Assembly: GCA_016214985.1 (NCBI GenBank)
Contig: JACRMM010000012.1
Span: 1 to 64,000, forward strand
DNA from: Deltaproteobacteria bacterium
GTDB taxonomy: Bacteria > Desulfobacterota > Deferrisomatia > Deferrisomatales > JACRMM01
DNA length: 64,000 nt
Direction of reading: 5' to 3'
A model generated the notes under the pieces. That model was given only the letters and a program-made list of their open reading frames with translations. It ran no database searches and was not told the origin of the DNA. Each line of letters begins with the position of its first letter. The first letter of the stretch is position 1. The translations under genes were made by a program, and so were the position numbers. Below are positions 10,974 to 19,042 of the stretch, piece by piece.

Positions 10974-11156
10974 CGGGCCTCCGTCCGTGCCCTCGGGTCC
11001 CCCCGCGCGGCTTCGGACCGACGCGAGACCCCGGGGGCAAGCGCGCGTACTGTACCGGAAGCCCTAGGGGCGATTCAAGAACGGTAGCGTGCCGACAACC
11101 TCCCTCTGCCGCGGACGAACCATCACGGCCACGAGCCGCGCCACGTCGGTCTCGGC

Positions 11157-13220
11157 CTACCAACCCAACGCGCGCACGAAGCAGCCCCCGCCGCCCCCGC
11201 CACCGCCCCCTCCTCCGGATGAGGAGAGGTGCTTTTCGGCGTAGGGCTCAGCCGGCGGCGTCGGCGTCGACACCGCAGCCTTCGCGATGCCCGACGCGGA
11301 CGAGGCGGGGCCCTCTTCCCCGGCGGAGCCGTAGGCGAAGACCTCGACGTCGTACGTGGCGTTCCCCTCGAGGCCTCGAAGCTCGGCACGGGTGATCGGA
11401 CCGAAGAGGGTGCGGGAGTCGAAGACGGCATCGGTCTGTCTCTTCCACCGGACGACGGTGCCGGCCGCGGGCCCTCCCGAGGTCGGTGCCGACCACGCCA
11501 CGTCGAGCCCGCCGGCGGCGAGGGGCCTCGTCACCGAGAGGTCCCCCACGGCCCCGGGTGGGTCCTGCGCGGGTCCGGACGCAACGGCCGTGGTGTACCC
11601 GTTCGGGGGGGGAGGTGGCGGCGCCAGGCCGGCGGGCGGCAGCTGCGGCGTCAGATAGGACGGAGCGACCCACAAGGTCGCGCCGGCCTCGAAGGCCGCC
11701 AAGGCCAGCGAGGGCGCGCCGACCGGGCTCTCCTCCCCCAGCACCACCGTGTAGCCGGCCGGCCGCTGCACGGCGAAGGAGAGGCCCCAGGAAGTGGCCG
11801 GGGCGCCCGCCAGGTTCACGGTCACGCCAGCCCCGGTCCCGGCCGTGCTCGCCAGGTACTGGGCTCCCAGGTAGAGAGGCACGGACGGGCTCGAGGCCGC
11901 GGTCGTCAGGGAGGTCGCCCGGATCGGAACGGCCCCGTAGGCCGCGCCCTCCCGGTAGTCCATCGTGGCGTTGGCCCCGGCGAAACCCAGGTACATGTTG
12001 CCCACGCCAGAGAACCCGCTATCCACCGCGAAGCGATTCAGGGCCCCGCCGCTCACGCCCGGCCCCACCGAGCCATCGAAGAGGATGCGCCGGCCGCCCG
12101 CGATGAGGTTCCACACGTCCTTCAGCCGCGCCGCGCCTCCCAGGTGCTCGGAGAGGTACTTAGCGAAGATCACGTTCCCATACGCCTTTGAGGTGTAATC
12201 GCTATTGCCCGGGAGGTTCAGCGTAGCGAGGCCCGTAGCCGCGAGGCTCGCCCAGCCCCGGAGACCCGGGAAGTACTGGTAGTAGTCGTTCACCCGGTCG
12301 AAGACCTCGTCCTCCATCCACGTCGCGCTGGCCTCGAGCCACCAGTCGTCCTGGGGCGAGCTCCAGGCAGTGGGTAGCGGCATTAGGAACTGCAGGACGT
12401 GGTGGAACTCGTGGGCCGCGGTCACCTTCATGGCGCCGGGGATCTTCCCGTCCGGGTCTTCGTTGGGCGGGACGAAGCTCAGGTCGTTGTTCACGACCAC
12501 GGTGACGGGACCGTCGTAGGTGATTGCGTAGAAGTCTGGGCCTATGTCGTCCACCGCGGTGCCGGCGGCCGAGTTGCCGAGGTACACCGGGATGTACTGC
12601 CCCGCGAGGGCGGTCACCGTGTAACCCCGGTCGACCACCTCCGCCTGGTAGGAGGCCTCGAAGTAGCGCGCCCACTGGTCCACGACGTCCGGGACGCCGT
12701 TGCCGTCTGCGTCGGTGGGGTGGCCCGGGTTGCTGCCGTTGACGTCGGTGAGGTCTGCTCCCCACTCGATCGAGAAGTTCTTTGTGAGGATCCAGTTCGG
12801 CAGCTGATGGGTGACGGTCTTCCCCGCCGCGCGCTCGGCCCGCGCCGCCGGCCGGAGAACCGACAGCAGTTCCTCGACCTCCGCCCGGTCCGCTTCGGGG
12901 AGCTCCGCCAGGTCCGCCCGCAGCCCCCTCAGCACGGTCGTGCCGCACCGCTGGCGCCAGGGCTCCGCCGCCCCGGCCTCGACGCGGCCCGCCGCCCCCT
13001 CCGGCCGGTCCGCGCGAAACTCCGCGGGAAGGCGGTCGGGCGCCTTCAGGGCGAAGAGCCGGTAGAGCGCGGCGTGGGCCGCGTTGATCCGGCCTTCGTC
13101 CAGCGCCGTGGCGAGCCGGGCGTCGAAGTCCGGCGCCGGAGCCGGTCGGAAGGTGACCGGGGAGGCACCCAGGAGCAGCGCGAGCGCGACGAGGCAAGCG
13201 CCGCGGAGAAGAGTTCTCAT
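11157..13220 (-). CDS. Secreted putative metalloprotease (HExxH) with fibronectin III-like domain and poly-Gly/Cys tail
   Basis: Exported protein of 687 aa, signal peptide in the first 25 residues. Residues about 30-120 match the neighbouring small lipoprotein and look like a pro-domain. The catalytic region has a calcium-loop-like DADGNGVPDVVDQW, the zinc motif AHEFHHVLQF (HEFHH fits HExxH), and WLEASATWMEDEVF, which can supply the third ligand. This resembles MXAN_6640-type putative metalloproteases. A fibronectin III-like segment (about 565-660) follows, then a Ser-rich stretch, eleven consecutive glycines and CFVRALGW at the end. The ATG overlaps the upstream lipoprotein stop (ATGA). Activity is inferred from motifs. 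Confidence 0.85.
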   Translation of the reverse strand: MRTLLRGACLVALALLLGASPVTFRPAPAPDFDARLATALDEGRINAAHAALYRLFALKAPDRLPAEFRADRPEGAAGRVEAGAAEPWRQRCGTTVLRGLRADLAELPEADRAEVEELLSVLRPAARAERAAGKTVTHQLPNWILTKNFSIEWGADLTDVNGSNPGHPTDADGNGVPDVVDQWARYFEASYQAEVVDRGYTVTALAGQYIPVYLGNSAAGTAVDDIGPDFYAITYDGPVTVVVNNDLSFVPPNEDPDGKIPGAMKVTAAHEFHHVLQFLMPLPTAWSSPQDDWWLEASATWMEDEVFDRVNDYYQYFPGLRGWASLAATGLATLNLPGNSDYTSKAYGNVIFAKYLSEHLGGAARLKDVWNLIAGGRRILFDGSVGPGVSGGALNRFAVDSGFSGVGNMYLGFAGANATMDYREGAAYGAVPIRATSLTTAASSPSVPLYLGAQYLASTAGTGAGVTVNLAGAPATSWGLSFAVQRPAGYTVVLGEESPVGAPSLALAAFEAGATLWVAPSYLTPQLPPAGLAPPPPPPNGYTTAVASGPAQDPPGAVGDLSVTRPLAAGGLDVAWSAPTSGGPAAGTVVRWKRQTDAVFDSRTLFGPITRAELRGLEGNATYDVEVFAYGSAGEEGPASSASGIAKAAVSTPTPPAEPYAEKHLSSSGGGGGGGGGGGCFVRALGW

Positions 13221-13573
13221 GGTTGTTCACCCTTGGGATAGAGGTAGGGCCGAAGGGCGGCGCGGGTCTCGGGCCGCAGCGTCCGGTACCGGTCGCGCGC
13301 CGACCGCAGGATGGTCGTGCCGTCTCGGATCGGGAGCGCTCCGCGGAACTGCGGCGGGAGTTGCTCGTCGCCGACGACCGCGAACACCCGGTAGAGGGTC
13401 GCCGTGTCTTCGTCGATCTCCCCCTTCTGCAGGGCGTCGGCGATGAGCTCCAGCGAGTTTCGGTCGGCGACAGGCGCCGCGGACACCGCGGCGTCGCCCC
13501 TCGGCGGAGCCGGAACCCGGGCGGCGCACGCCAGAAAGGGAACCAGCACGAGCGGGAGCAGCGTAGTCCTCAC
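13217..13573 (-). CDS. Small lipoprotein homologous to the pro-domain of the adjacent metalloprotease
   Basis: 118-aa exported protein starting from GTG with GGGAGG 6 bp upstream. The signal ends in PFLACA, a near-lipobox (Phe at -3). The mature part (DALQKGEIDEDTATLYRVFA, then LPPQFRGALP and GTTILRSA) aligns with residues about 35-115 of the downstream protein (ALDEGRINAAHAALYRLFAL, LPAEFRADRP, GTTVLRGL). The two genes overlap by ATGA, so they are translationally coupled. A stand-alone pro-domain could act as inhibitor or folding helper of the protease; that is inference. Confidence 0.78.
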   Translation of the reverse strand: MRTTLLPLVLVPFLACAARVPAPPRGDAAVSAAPVADRNSLELIADALQKGEIDEDTATLYRVFAVVGDEQLPPQFRGALPIRDGTTILRSARDRYRTLRPETRAALRPYLYPKGEQP

Positions 13574-13726
13574 GGGAGCCTCCCAGCATCTCGGCGCCGC
13601 CCGCGCGGCGCTTCCTGAGACCAAGCTAACCGGGGGCCGCGTCCAGCACAAGGGAATTGCCCACCGCTCAATTTCCCGGCGCAATCTGCCGATCCGTGGG
13701 CAGCAGGCCACGACCGGAGCAACGAC

Positions 13727-16507
13727 GTGACGAGCGACCCCGACCCCACCACCTCGGACCGAACGACGGCCGGCCCTTCCCGGAGCCCGGAGGAGGCGTT
13801 CGCCGCCTACAATCGGCACCGGCGTCTCCGGCTCGAGGCCCAGGCCGGCGAGAAAGGCCGGGAGGCCCTTCGGTTGCTTCCCTTCCTGCTCCACCTCAAC
13901 CAGCCCGGCCTTCCCGGATACGTGGACGACGCCGCGTGCCCGGTGGGGATCCCCGACTACTCGCCGGGCCATGGCGACCTCGCCCTGGCTCGGCGCCTGT
14001 TCCCCAAGGCCGCGCCCCGCCGCGTCGGGATCCTTCGGCCCTTCGTGGAGCTCGTCGCCGTCATGGGCAGCGTAGGGACCATCGGGTTCTCGGGCGAGTC
14101 GGACCTCGACATCTGGGTCTGCCACGGGCGCCGTTCGGCCTCGGGGGTAGCGCTGTTCCGAGAAAAGGTGTCAGCGATCGAGGCGTGGATGAACGCCTGG
14201 TCCGGGCAGGAGGTGCACCTGTTCCTCCAGGAGGCGGGGCGCATCCGGGCCAACGACTTCGGCGAAGCCGATCTCGAGGGGTGCGGCTCGGCCATGGGGG
14301 CACTCCTCAAGGAGGAGTTCTACCGCACTGGCATCCTGCTCGCCGGGAGGATCCCCCTCTGGTGGCTCGTCTCCGCCGGTTCGGGGCCCGAAGGGTACGA
14401 CCGGCGGCGGGCACTGGCTGGAGCGGGATCGGAGCTGGCCAGTGGCGCCTGCGTGGACCTGGGGCCCGTGGCCCGCGTGCCGCTGGGCGAGCTCTTCGGT
14501 GCCGCCATCTGGCAGATCGTCAAGAGCTGGAAGTCGCCGTTCAAGTCAGCGCTCAAGATGGGGCTCCTGGAAAAGGCCGTGCGGACGGGCGACGCGGCCG
14601 ACCCTCTCTGCGAGATCCTCAAGAGCCGGGTTCACGACGGTGCTCGGCCCGACCCGTACCGTCTTCTCTTCGACGAGGTGCTCGCCTACTACCGGGACCA
14701 CGGCGACGCCGAGACCGAGGACCTGCTGGCGCGCTGCTTCTACCTCAAGACCGGCCTTCGGCTCGACTCCGAATCCGTGGGCACGCCCGTCTCCGGGGGC
14801 AGCGACGAGGCGGTGCTGAGCGAGTACGTGCGATCCTGGGGATGGGGCCCCCGGCGGGTCCGCCACCTCAACCAGTTCGCCGAGTGGAAGTTCGAGTGGG
14901 TGCAGGCGCTCGCCAAGGAGATCGACCGGTACTTCCTGCGCACCTATCAGAGGATCCGGGCCGCCCTGGACGCGAGCGGCGAGAGTCAGCGCATCACGGA
15001 CCGAGACCTCACGATCCTTGGCCGAAAGCTCCAGACCGCCTACCGGCGCGCACCGCACAAGGTGGAGACGCTCCACTTGGTCGGCCGGGGCGTGGCCGAG
15101 GCGACCTTGACGCTGTTCCAGGAGGTACTGCCCACGGGCGAGGCACCGTGGTCGCTCTTCCGGGGGGTTGTGAGCGTCTTCAACGTCGAGGAGAGGAGGG
15201 GCGACCTTCTCCGATCTTCACCGGATCCCCTGGAACTGCTCGTGTGGGCCGCGCAGAACGGGATCTTCGGCCTTCAGACGCGGGTCGCGTCCAAGGGCGC
15301 GGAGCAGGACATCCCGTCGGCCGACCTTGAGGGCGCCGCCCAGCTGCTGGCGGCCCACGTGACCCAGAACCAGCGGGAGCCGCCCCACCTGGACGCCCTG
15401 CTGGAGAAGCCCCGGCCCACGCGACTGCTGATCGTCCCGAACCTCGGCCAGGACGACGAGGAGATCGCGAGCCTGGGCGCGGTTTGGACCACAACCTGGG
15501 GCGAGACGTTCTACCGCCGGTGGGAGGGGGTCGAGACGTTTCGAAGCTTCACGGAGGACCTCCTGCTCCCCTACCTCCGCGAGAGTCCGGATCCCAGTCG
15601 AGTGCAGGTCTGGGTTCCGGCACGTCGGATGGGGAGCCCCCGTGGCCCCCACTCCCGGCTGCAGCGGGAGATCCCCGCCCTGGTATCGTACCTGGGGAGC
15701 GGCGACTTTCCTGAAGACCTGAGGCGCCGCCAGGTGGGACCGGCCGTGGGGGCATACTTCGTCCTCGACCGGTCCGGCGGCGCGTCCGCGGTGTACAAGG
15801 GACTTCGCGGGCGAGAACCGCTCCTGCGTTACCTCTCCGGGGTGGGCCCGTACCGGCGGGTCGAGACCCGCGTCGAGAGCCACCCCGGCGATCTGGCCAT
15901 CCTCAAGACCGTGACCGAGGTGGCGACCGAAGGACTCGTGGATGTCTTCGTGCTTCGGGAGACGGAGCGCGAAACCCTCTTCGTGGTCGACGAGATCGGC
16001 AACCTCTCCTACTTCGTCCACCCGCTGGAGGGGCCGCCCTACGCGCTGGCCAAGCTTCTGCTCTTCCTAGAGCGGACCCTGCCCGACGTGGCGCACCAGA
16101 CCGGAACACCACTCGCTGCCCCCACCCTGGACGACGCCGTGCGGATCCACACCCTGATCTTCGATGGGACCTGCCGCGCCCTCACCTCGACGTTCGAGCA
16201 GATCCACCGCGCCCGCTCCCTGGGCCTCAACCCGAAGGGCTTGACGATCGAGCGCCTGTCCGGACGAACCAGCGGGTACGTGGTCACCTGGGGGGGGCAG
16301 ACGCTCCGGAGCGGGGACGTGGACAACCCCCTGGAGGAACTGCGGCAGCGGATCCGCGAAGAACGCGTCTCCGGGCTGGACTACGGGATCTTCGTCACCC
16401 GGCTGTTTCTCGACGAGCGCTTCGTCGCCGAGCACTGCGGCCCGTTCGTCACCACAGGCCACTACCTCTTCTACAAGAAGGCGATCGAGCAAAGGCTCGG
16501 GGGGTAG
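13727..16507 (+). CDS. cyaA: Class I adenylate cyclase
   Basis: Cytoplasmic enzyme of 926 aa making cAMP from ATP. The class I core is recognisable: FLLHLNQPGLPGYV, then MGSVGTIGFSGESDLDIWVC with the nucleotidyltransferase GS...D-x-D pattern, and FFxRTG-like FYRTGILLAGRIPLWW. The long C-terminal half follows the enterobacterial CyaA layout but is extended. The start is a GTG with GGAG upstream; it diverges from the lipoprotein-protease pair. No Crp-family regulator is in the window. A second cyclase of class III type occurs at 44.6 kb. Confidence 0.92.
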   Translation: MTSDPDPTTSDRTTAGPSRSPEEAFAAYNRHRRLRLEAQAGEKGREALRLLPFLLHLNQPGLPGYVDDAACPVGIPDYSPGHGDLALARRLFPKAAPRRVGILRPFVELVAVMGSVGTIGFSGESDLDIWVCHGRRSASGVALFREKVSAIEAWMNAWSGQEVHLFLQEAGRIRANDFGEADLEGCGSAMGALLKEEFYRTGILLAGRIPLWWLVSAGSGPEGYDRRRALAGAGSELASGACVDLGPVARVPLGELFGAAIWQIVKSWKSPFKSALKMGLLEKAVRTGDAADPLCEILKSRVHDGARPDPYRLLFDEVLAYYRDHGDAETEDLLARCFYLKTGLRLDSESVGTPVSGGSDEAVLSEYVRSWGWGPRRVRHLNQFAEWKFEWVQALAKEIDRYFLRTYQRIRAALDASGESQRITDRDLTILGRKLQTAYRRAPHKVETLHLVGRGVAEATLTLFQEVLPTGEAPWSLFRGVVSVFNVEERRGDLLRSSPDPLELLVWAAQNGIFGLQTRVASKGAEQDIPSADLEGAAQLLAAHVTQNQREPPHLDALLEKPRPTRLLIVPNLGQDDEEIASLGAVWTTTWGETFYRRWEGVETFRSFTEDLLLPYLRESPDPSRVQVWVPARRMGSPRGPHSRLQREIPALVSYLGSGDFPEDLRRRQVGPAVGAYFVLDRSGGASAVYKGLRGREPLLRYLSGVGPYRRVETRVESHPGDLAILKTVTEVATEGLVDVFVLRETERETLFVVDEIGNLSYFVHPLEGPPYALAKLLLFLERTLPDVAHQTGTPLAAPTLDDAVRIHTLIFDGTCRALTSTFEQIHRARSLGLNPKGLTIERLSGRTSGYVVTWGGQTLRSGDVDNPLEELRQRIREERVSGLDYGIFVTRLFLDERFVAEHCGPFVTTGHYLFYKKAIEQRLGG

Positions 16508-16524
16508 CCTCCCAGCGAGGCTAC
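16504..16524. terminator. Hairpin embedding the stop codons of two convergent genes
   Basis: A perfect 8-bp stem (16504-16511 with 16517-16524, 5-base loop) contains the cyaA stop codon in one arm and the convergent DUF2889 gene's stop codon in the other. There is no T-tract, so it may act as a mRNA 3' end or roadblock rather than a classical terminator. Confidence 0.5.
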
Positions 16525-16973
16525 TCGTCCGCAAACACCAGGCACGTGTTCCGCAGCTTCTCCCGGCCCTCGGCCACGATCTCCTCCTCGGTCAGGCGCT
16601 CCTTGAGCTCACCCCAGTAGTCGAGCGAGTTCCCGATCAGGATCATCGACACGAGCCGGATCGCGTCGGCCAGCAGCTCGACCATGTGGGCGCAGCCCCG
16701 CGGGCCGCCGACCCGCCGCTGGATCTCCTTCATGACGCCGCGATCGATGGGCACACCGGCCAGGGAGGGGATCGCGTCGACGCCTTTGAGGCAACGGCTC
16801 AGCGGCACCTTGCTCATGGACCCCTTGGCCAACTCGATGGTGCGGTCGGTGACGCGGATCCGAAGCTCCAGGTGAAGCGAGTGCTCCAGGTCCAGGAGAG
16901 AGCTCGTCACGACGATGTGGTCGTCGTCGATCTTCTTGACATTCGAGTGCACGCTGCGCTGAAAGATGTCCAT
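16521..16973 (-). CDS. DUF2889 family protein
   Basis: Uncharacterised 150-aa protein. The family pattern is visible in LHLELRIRVTDRTIELAKG, the LKGVDAIPSLAGVPI segment and RGCAHMVELLADAIR, where Cys-x-His resembles a conserved metal-type site. It is the downstream gene of a pair with the XRE-cupin regulator (6-bp gap) and is convergent with cyaA. A two-domain relative lies at 47961-48851. Function unknown. Confidence 0.8.
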   Translation of the reverse strand: MDIFQRSVHSNVKKIDDDHIVVTSSLLDLEHSLHLELRIRVTDRTIELAKGSMSKVPLSRCLKGVDAIPSLAGVPIDRGVMKEIQRRVGGPRGCAHMVELLADAIRLVSMILIGNSLDYWGELKERLTEEEIVAEGREKLRNTCLVFADE

Positions 16974-16979
16974 GGCGGG

Positions 16980-17519
16980 TCAGAACGACGGAGGGGTGAT
17001 GACCCAGAGGGCCCTCATGGTGCCGGTTCCCAGGTTTCGCCAGCGGTGTGGGAGCGACGAACTGAAGTAGATGCAGTCCCCGGCCTCCAGCACGTGTTCC
17101 TTGCCCGCGATCTGGAAGTGGAGCGTTCCCTCCAGGACCGTGCCGAACTCCTCCCCCTCGTGGGCATACTCCCCTTCGCTCTCGCCGCCTGGAAGCAACG
17201 AGAAGAAGAGGGGCTCCATCTTGCGGTTCGCCACCCGGGAGGAGACGAACTCGAAGATGACCTTGTCCTTGATTCCCTCCAGGGGGCGGCGCTCGGCCTT
17301 CCTCTGGATATAGACCTGTTCCCCGCGGTCCTCGTCGAAGAGCTCGCCGATGCTGACGCCCAGGGCGGCCGTGATCTTCTTCAGGCTCGCGATCGACGGG
17401 GAGTTCTTCCCGTTCTCGATCTGCGACAAAAAGCTTTTGGAAAACCCACTCAACTTCGCCAGATCCTCGAGACTGTGGCCCCGGTCCTTCCGGATGGCCT
17501 TGAGCTGCTCTCCGAGCAT
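16980..17519 (-). CDS. XRE-type transcriptional regulator with C-terminal cupin domain
   Basis: Predicted DNA-binding regulator of 179 aa. The helix-turn-helix (about 5-60) reads LKAIRKDRGHSLEDLAKLSG with SKSFLSQIENGKNSPS as recognition region. The cupin_2 sensor domain (about 105-179) has EYAHEGEEFGTVLEG and GDCIYFSSSLPHRWRN, which hold the His/Glu metal-site residues. GGAGGGG precedes the ATG. Proteins of this type often control amino-acid, polyamine or aromatic genes. It probably forms an operon with the DUF2889 gene; its target is unknown. Confidence 0.9.
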   Translation of the reverse strand: MLGEQLKAIRKDRGHSLEDLAKLSGFSKSFLSQIENGKNSPSIASLKKITAALGVSIGELFDEDRGEQVYIQRKAERRPLEGIKDKVIFEFVSSRVANRKMEPLFFSLLPGGESEGEYAHEGEEFGTVLEGTLHFQIAGKEHVLEAGDCIYFSSSLPHRWRNLGTGTMRALWVITPPSF

Positions 17520-18193
17520 ATTACCCCTCCAACCGTGGTTTGATTGATCAGACGGTTCTTTGTAAACCCGGAGCGCCCACGCGTCAACACACAATTCACC
17601 ACCCTGGGCAAAGATCTTGACCGCGTGGAGGGGTGGGCCGCCTTCCTCCGGTGAGGGCTCATCGCCCAGTCGGAAGGAACGAGTGGGTTCTTCACCAACC
17701 GGGTTCTCGGTCGCAGCCCCGGGCCCGTCCGGCACCCCCGGCGCCCCGTGGTTACGCACAACACCCGGGAGTTCACGCGGATTCCGGGGCTCGCCCTCGA
17801 AGACTGGCAGACGTAAGGGCCGGCGAGGCAGCTCTCCCCAGGTGAGCACTCGCCGGCCCACAAACACTCGGCATGGCCGACTCCTCTTCCTTGGGTTCTC
17901 GCACATCGCCAGGGCAGAGCACTCTGCCGGCGACTCTCCGAACCGCTGAACTTCCCTCCCCTCGCACCTCTCATGAGAATCTAGACGCAGCTCCACCAGA
18001 AGGTCTGTTTCCGCTTGGGCACACCAAGCCAGGAGTCCAGGGGCACTCGCAAGGCATCGAGAAGCGGGCCAATCTGCCCGGCCGTCACTTGGACGAGGTC
18101 GATGTCCTCAGAGTTCGGGGCGAGACGGGGGTGCGCAGGACGGTTCGGAGGCCGGGGAAGGGCGGGGCGAGAGGGGAAGTGGGCGTGAGTGAC
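17520..18193. other. Long gap without a supported gene
   Basis: 674 bp between the XRE-cupin gene and the broken PIN gene. No reading frame here shows a recognisable family. A short minus-strand frame ending in a TAG near 17984 has protein-like composition (it includes IDLVQVTAGQIGPLLDALRV) and may be the end of a lost gene. The stretch next to 17520 should hold the promoter of the XRE-cupin pair. Confidence 0.5.
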
Positions 18194-18627
18194 TCAGCCC
18201 GTCAGGACCTGTATGCCGAGGGCAAGGGCCGCCTTCGTCTGCTGATCATCGAACCCCAGGAAGCGGAAGCTCGCGCGGGAGCCGACGCCCTCCCGGACAG
18301 CCTCGGCGGCAGCAAGGTGGATACTGTCGTAGCCTCGAAGGCCGAAACGCTCGGCCAGGTCGGCAGCGCGGCGGACCGGCATCTCGGTTACCTCGACCAC
18401 ACGAAACCGCTCCCAGGCTTCCTCGAACTCTTCTTTGTGGAGCGCCAGACCCTCGGGGGTCTCGCGCTTCACTCGAAGAGCCTTCGCCAGCGCTGCCCGG
18501 ACTCGGCATACGCGATGAGAGGAGAGCAACAAGCCGCCGCCTCGGCCACCGCCGCGCGAACGATGCCGGCATACGGCTCGTCCACGTAGAGTTTCACGAT
18601 GGCGGACGAGTCGAGGTAGAGGATCAC
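18194..18627 (-). pseudogene. PIN-domain (VapC-like) toxin, frameshifted
   Basis: The first frame opens with a GTG at 18627 and gives the typical PIN start ILYLDSSAIVKLYVDEPYAG, continuing to LIAYAES. The match then moves to another frame at about 18499-18503 (RAALAKALRVKRETPEGLAL), ending with LRGYDSIHLAAAEAV and the GIQVLTG terminus. One missing base explains the break and restores about 144 codons. Upstream only a 16-residue tail (ending PEIVAEDRE) remains of an antitoxin, cut off by an in-frame stop. Probably a dead type II toxin-antitoxin remnant, though a single base error cannot be excluded for the toxin. Confidence 0.75.
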
Positions 18628-18707
18628 TCCCGATCCTCCGCCACGATCTCGGGGTCGTCAGAACCCCGCTTCGGCTAACGAATGGCAGGTGGAGGAGTTC
18701 TGCGTTG

Positions 18708-18866
18708 ATGGGGGTGAGTCAGACTGCACGTGACCGCAACGGGGGAGGCCTCGACACATTCAGGATTGAGCCGCTGCTGGGGGTGACCGCTCTGGAATCG
18801 GTCGGCATCGTGGTGGACCCGGCGAACAAGACCCTCAAGCGCCTCCTCGCCGTTCCCCTGAAGTAG
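18708..18866 (+). pseudogene. C-terminal fragment of a clan AA aspartic protease
   Basis: A 52-codon frame ends in IEPLLGVTALESVGIVVDPA followed by NKTLKRLLAVPLK. This matches the usual C-terminus of bacterial retropepsin-like proteins (LLG-x-x-AL-E-x-x-G-x-x-VDP). The catalytic D-T/S-G half is absent upstream, so this is a remnant. It lies beside the broken PIN gene in a decayed patch. Confidence 0.6.
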
Positions 18867-18962
18867 GCGATTCGTCCTCCACGAGACCGGCTGTTCCCCC
18901 GCGACCGTGGGGATGGAGCGCTCCCTCTCGCCGTCTCCCCGCGAAAAGTGACGCGCACCGGG

Positions 18963-18990
18963 TTGCCTCAACCCCGAGGCCAGCTTATCT
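18963..18990 (+). promoter_or_regulatory. Possible sigma-70 promoter of htpG
   Basis: TTGCCT (18963-18968) and TTATCT (18985-18990) are separated by 16 bp and lie 52 bp before the htpG ATG. The match is moderate and no heat-shock operator was recognised. Confidence 0.3.
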
Positions 18991-19042
18991 TTGCCGCCCG
19001 CACATCTCCCGAGAAGGCCACTCGCTGACAGAGGAACCCGCC

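Noticed and set aside
8889..11087. 732-codon open frame on the plus strand
   Set aside because: It is the antisense shadow of the 24-haem cytochrome gene; the minus-strand product has a signal sequence and 24 CXXCH motifs.
17633..18589. Plus-strand frames between the XRE-cupin gene and htpG
   Set aside because: No start site, no family resemblance and overlap with the PIN remnant on the other strand.
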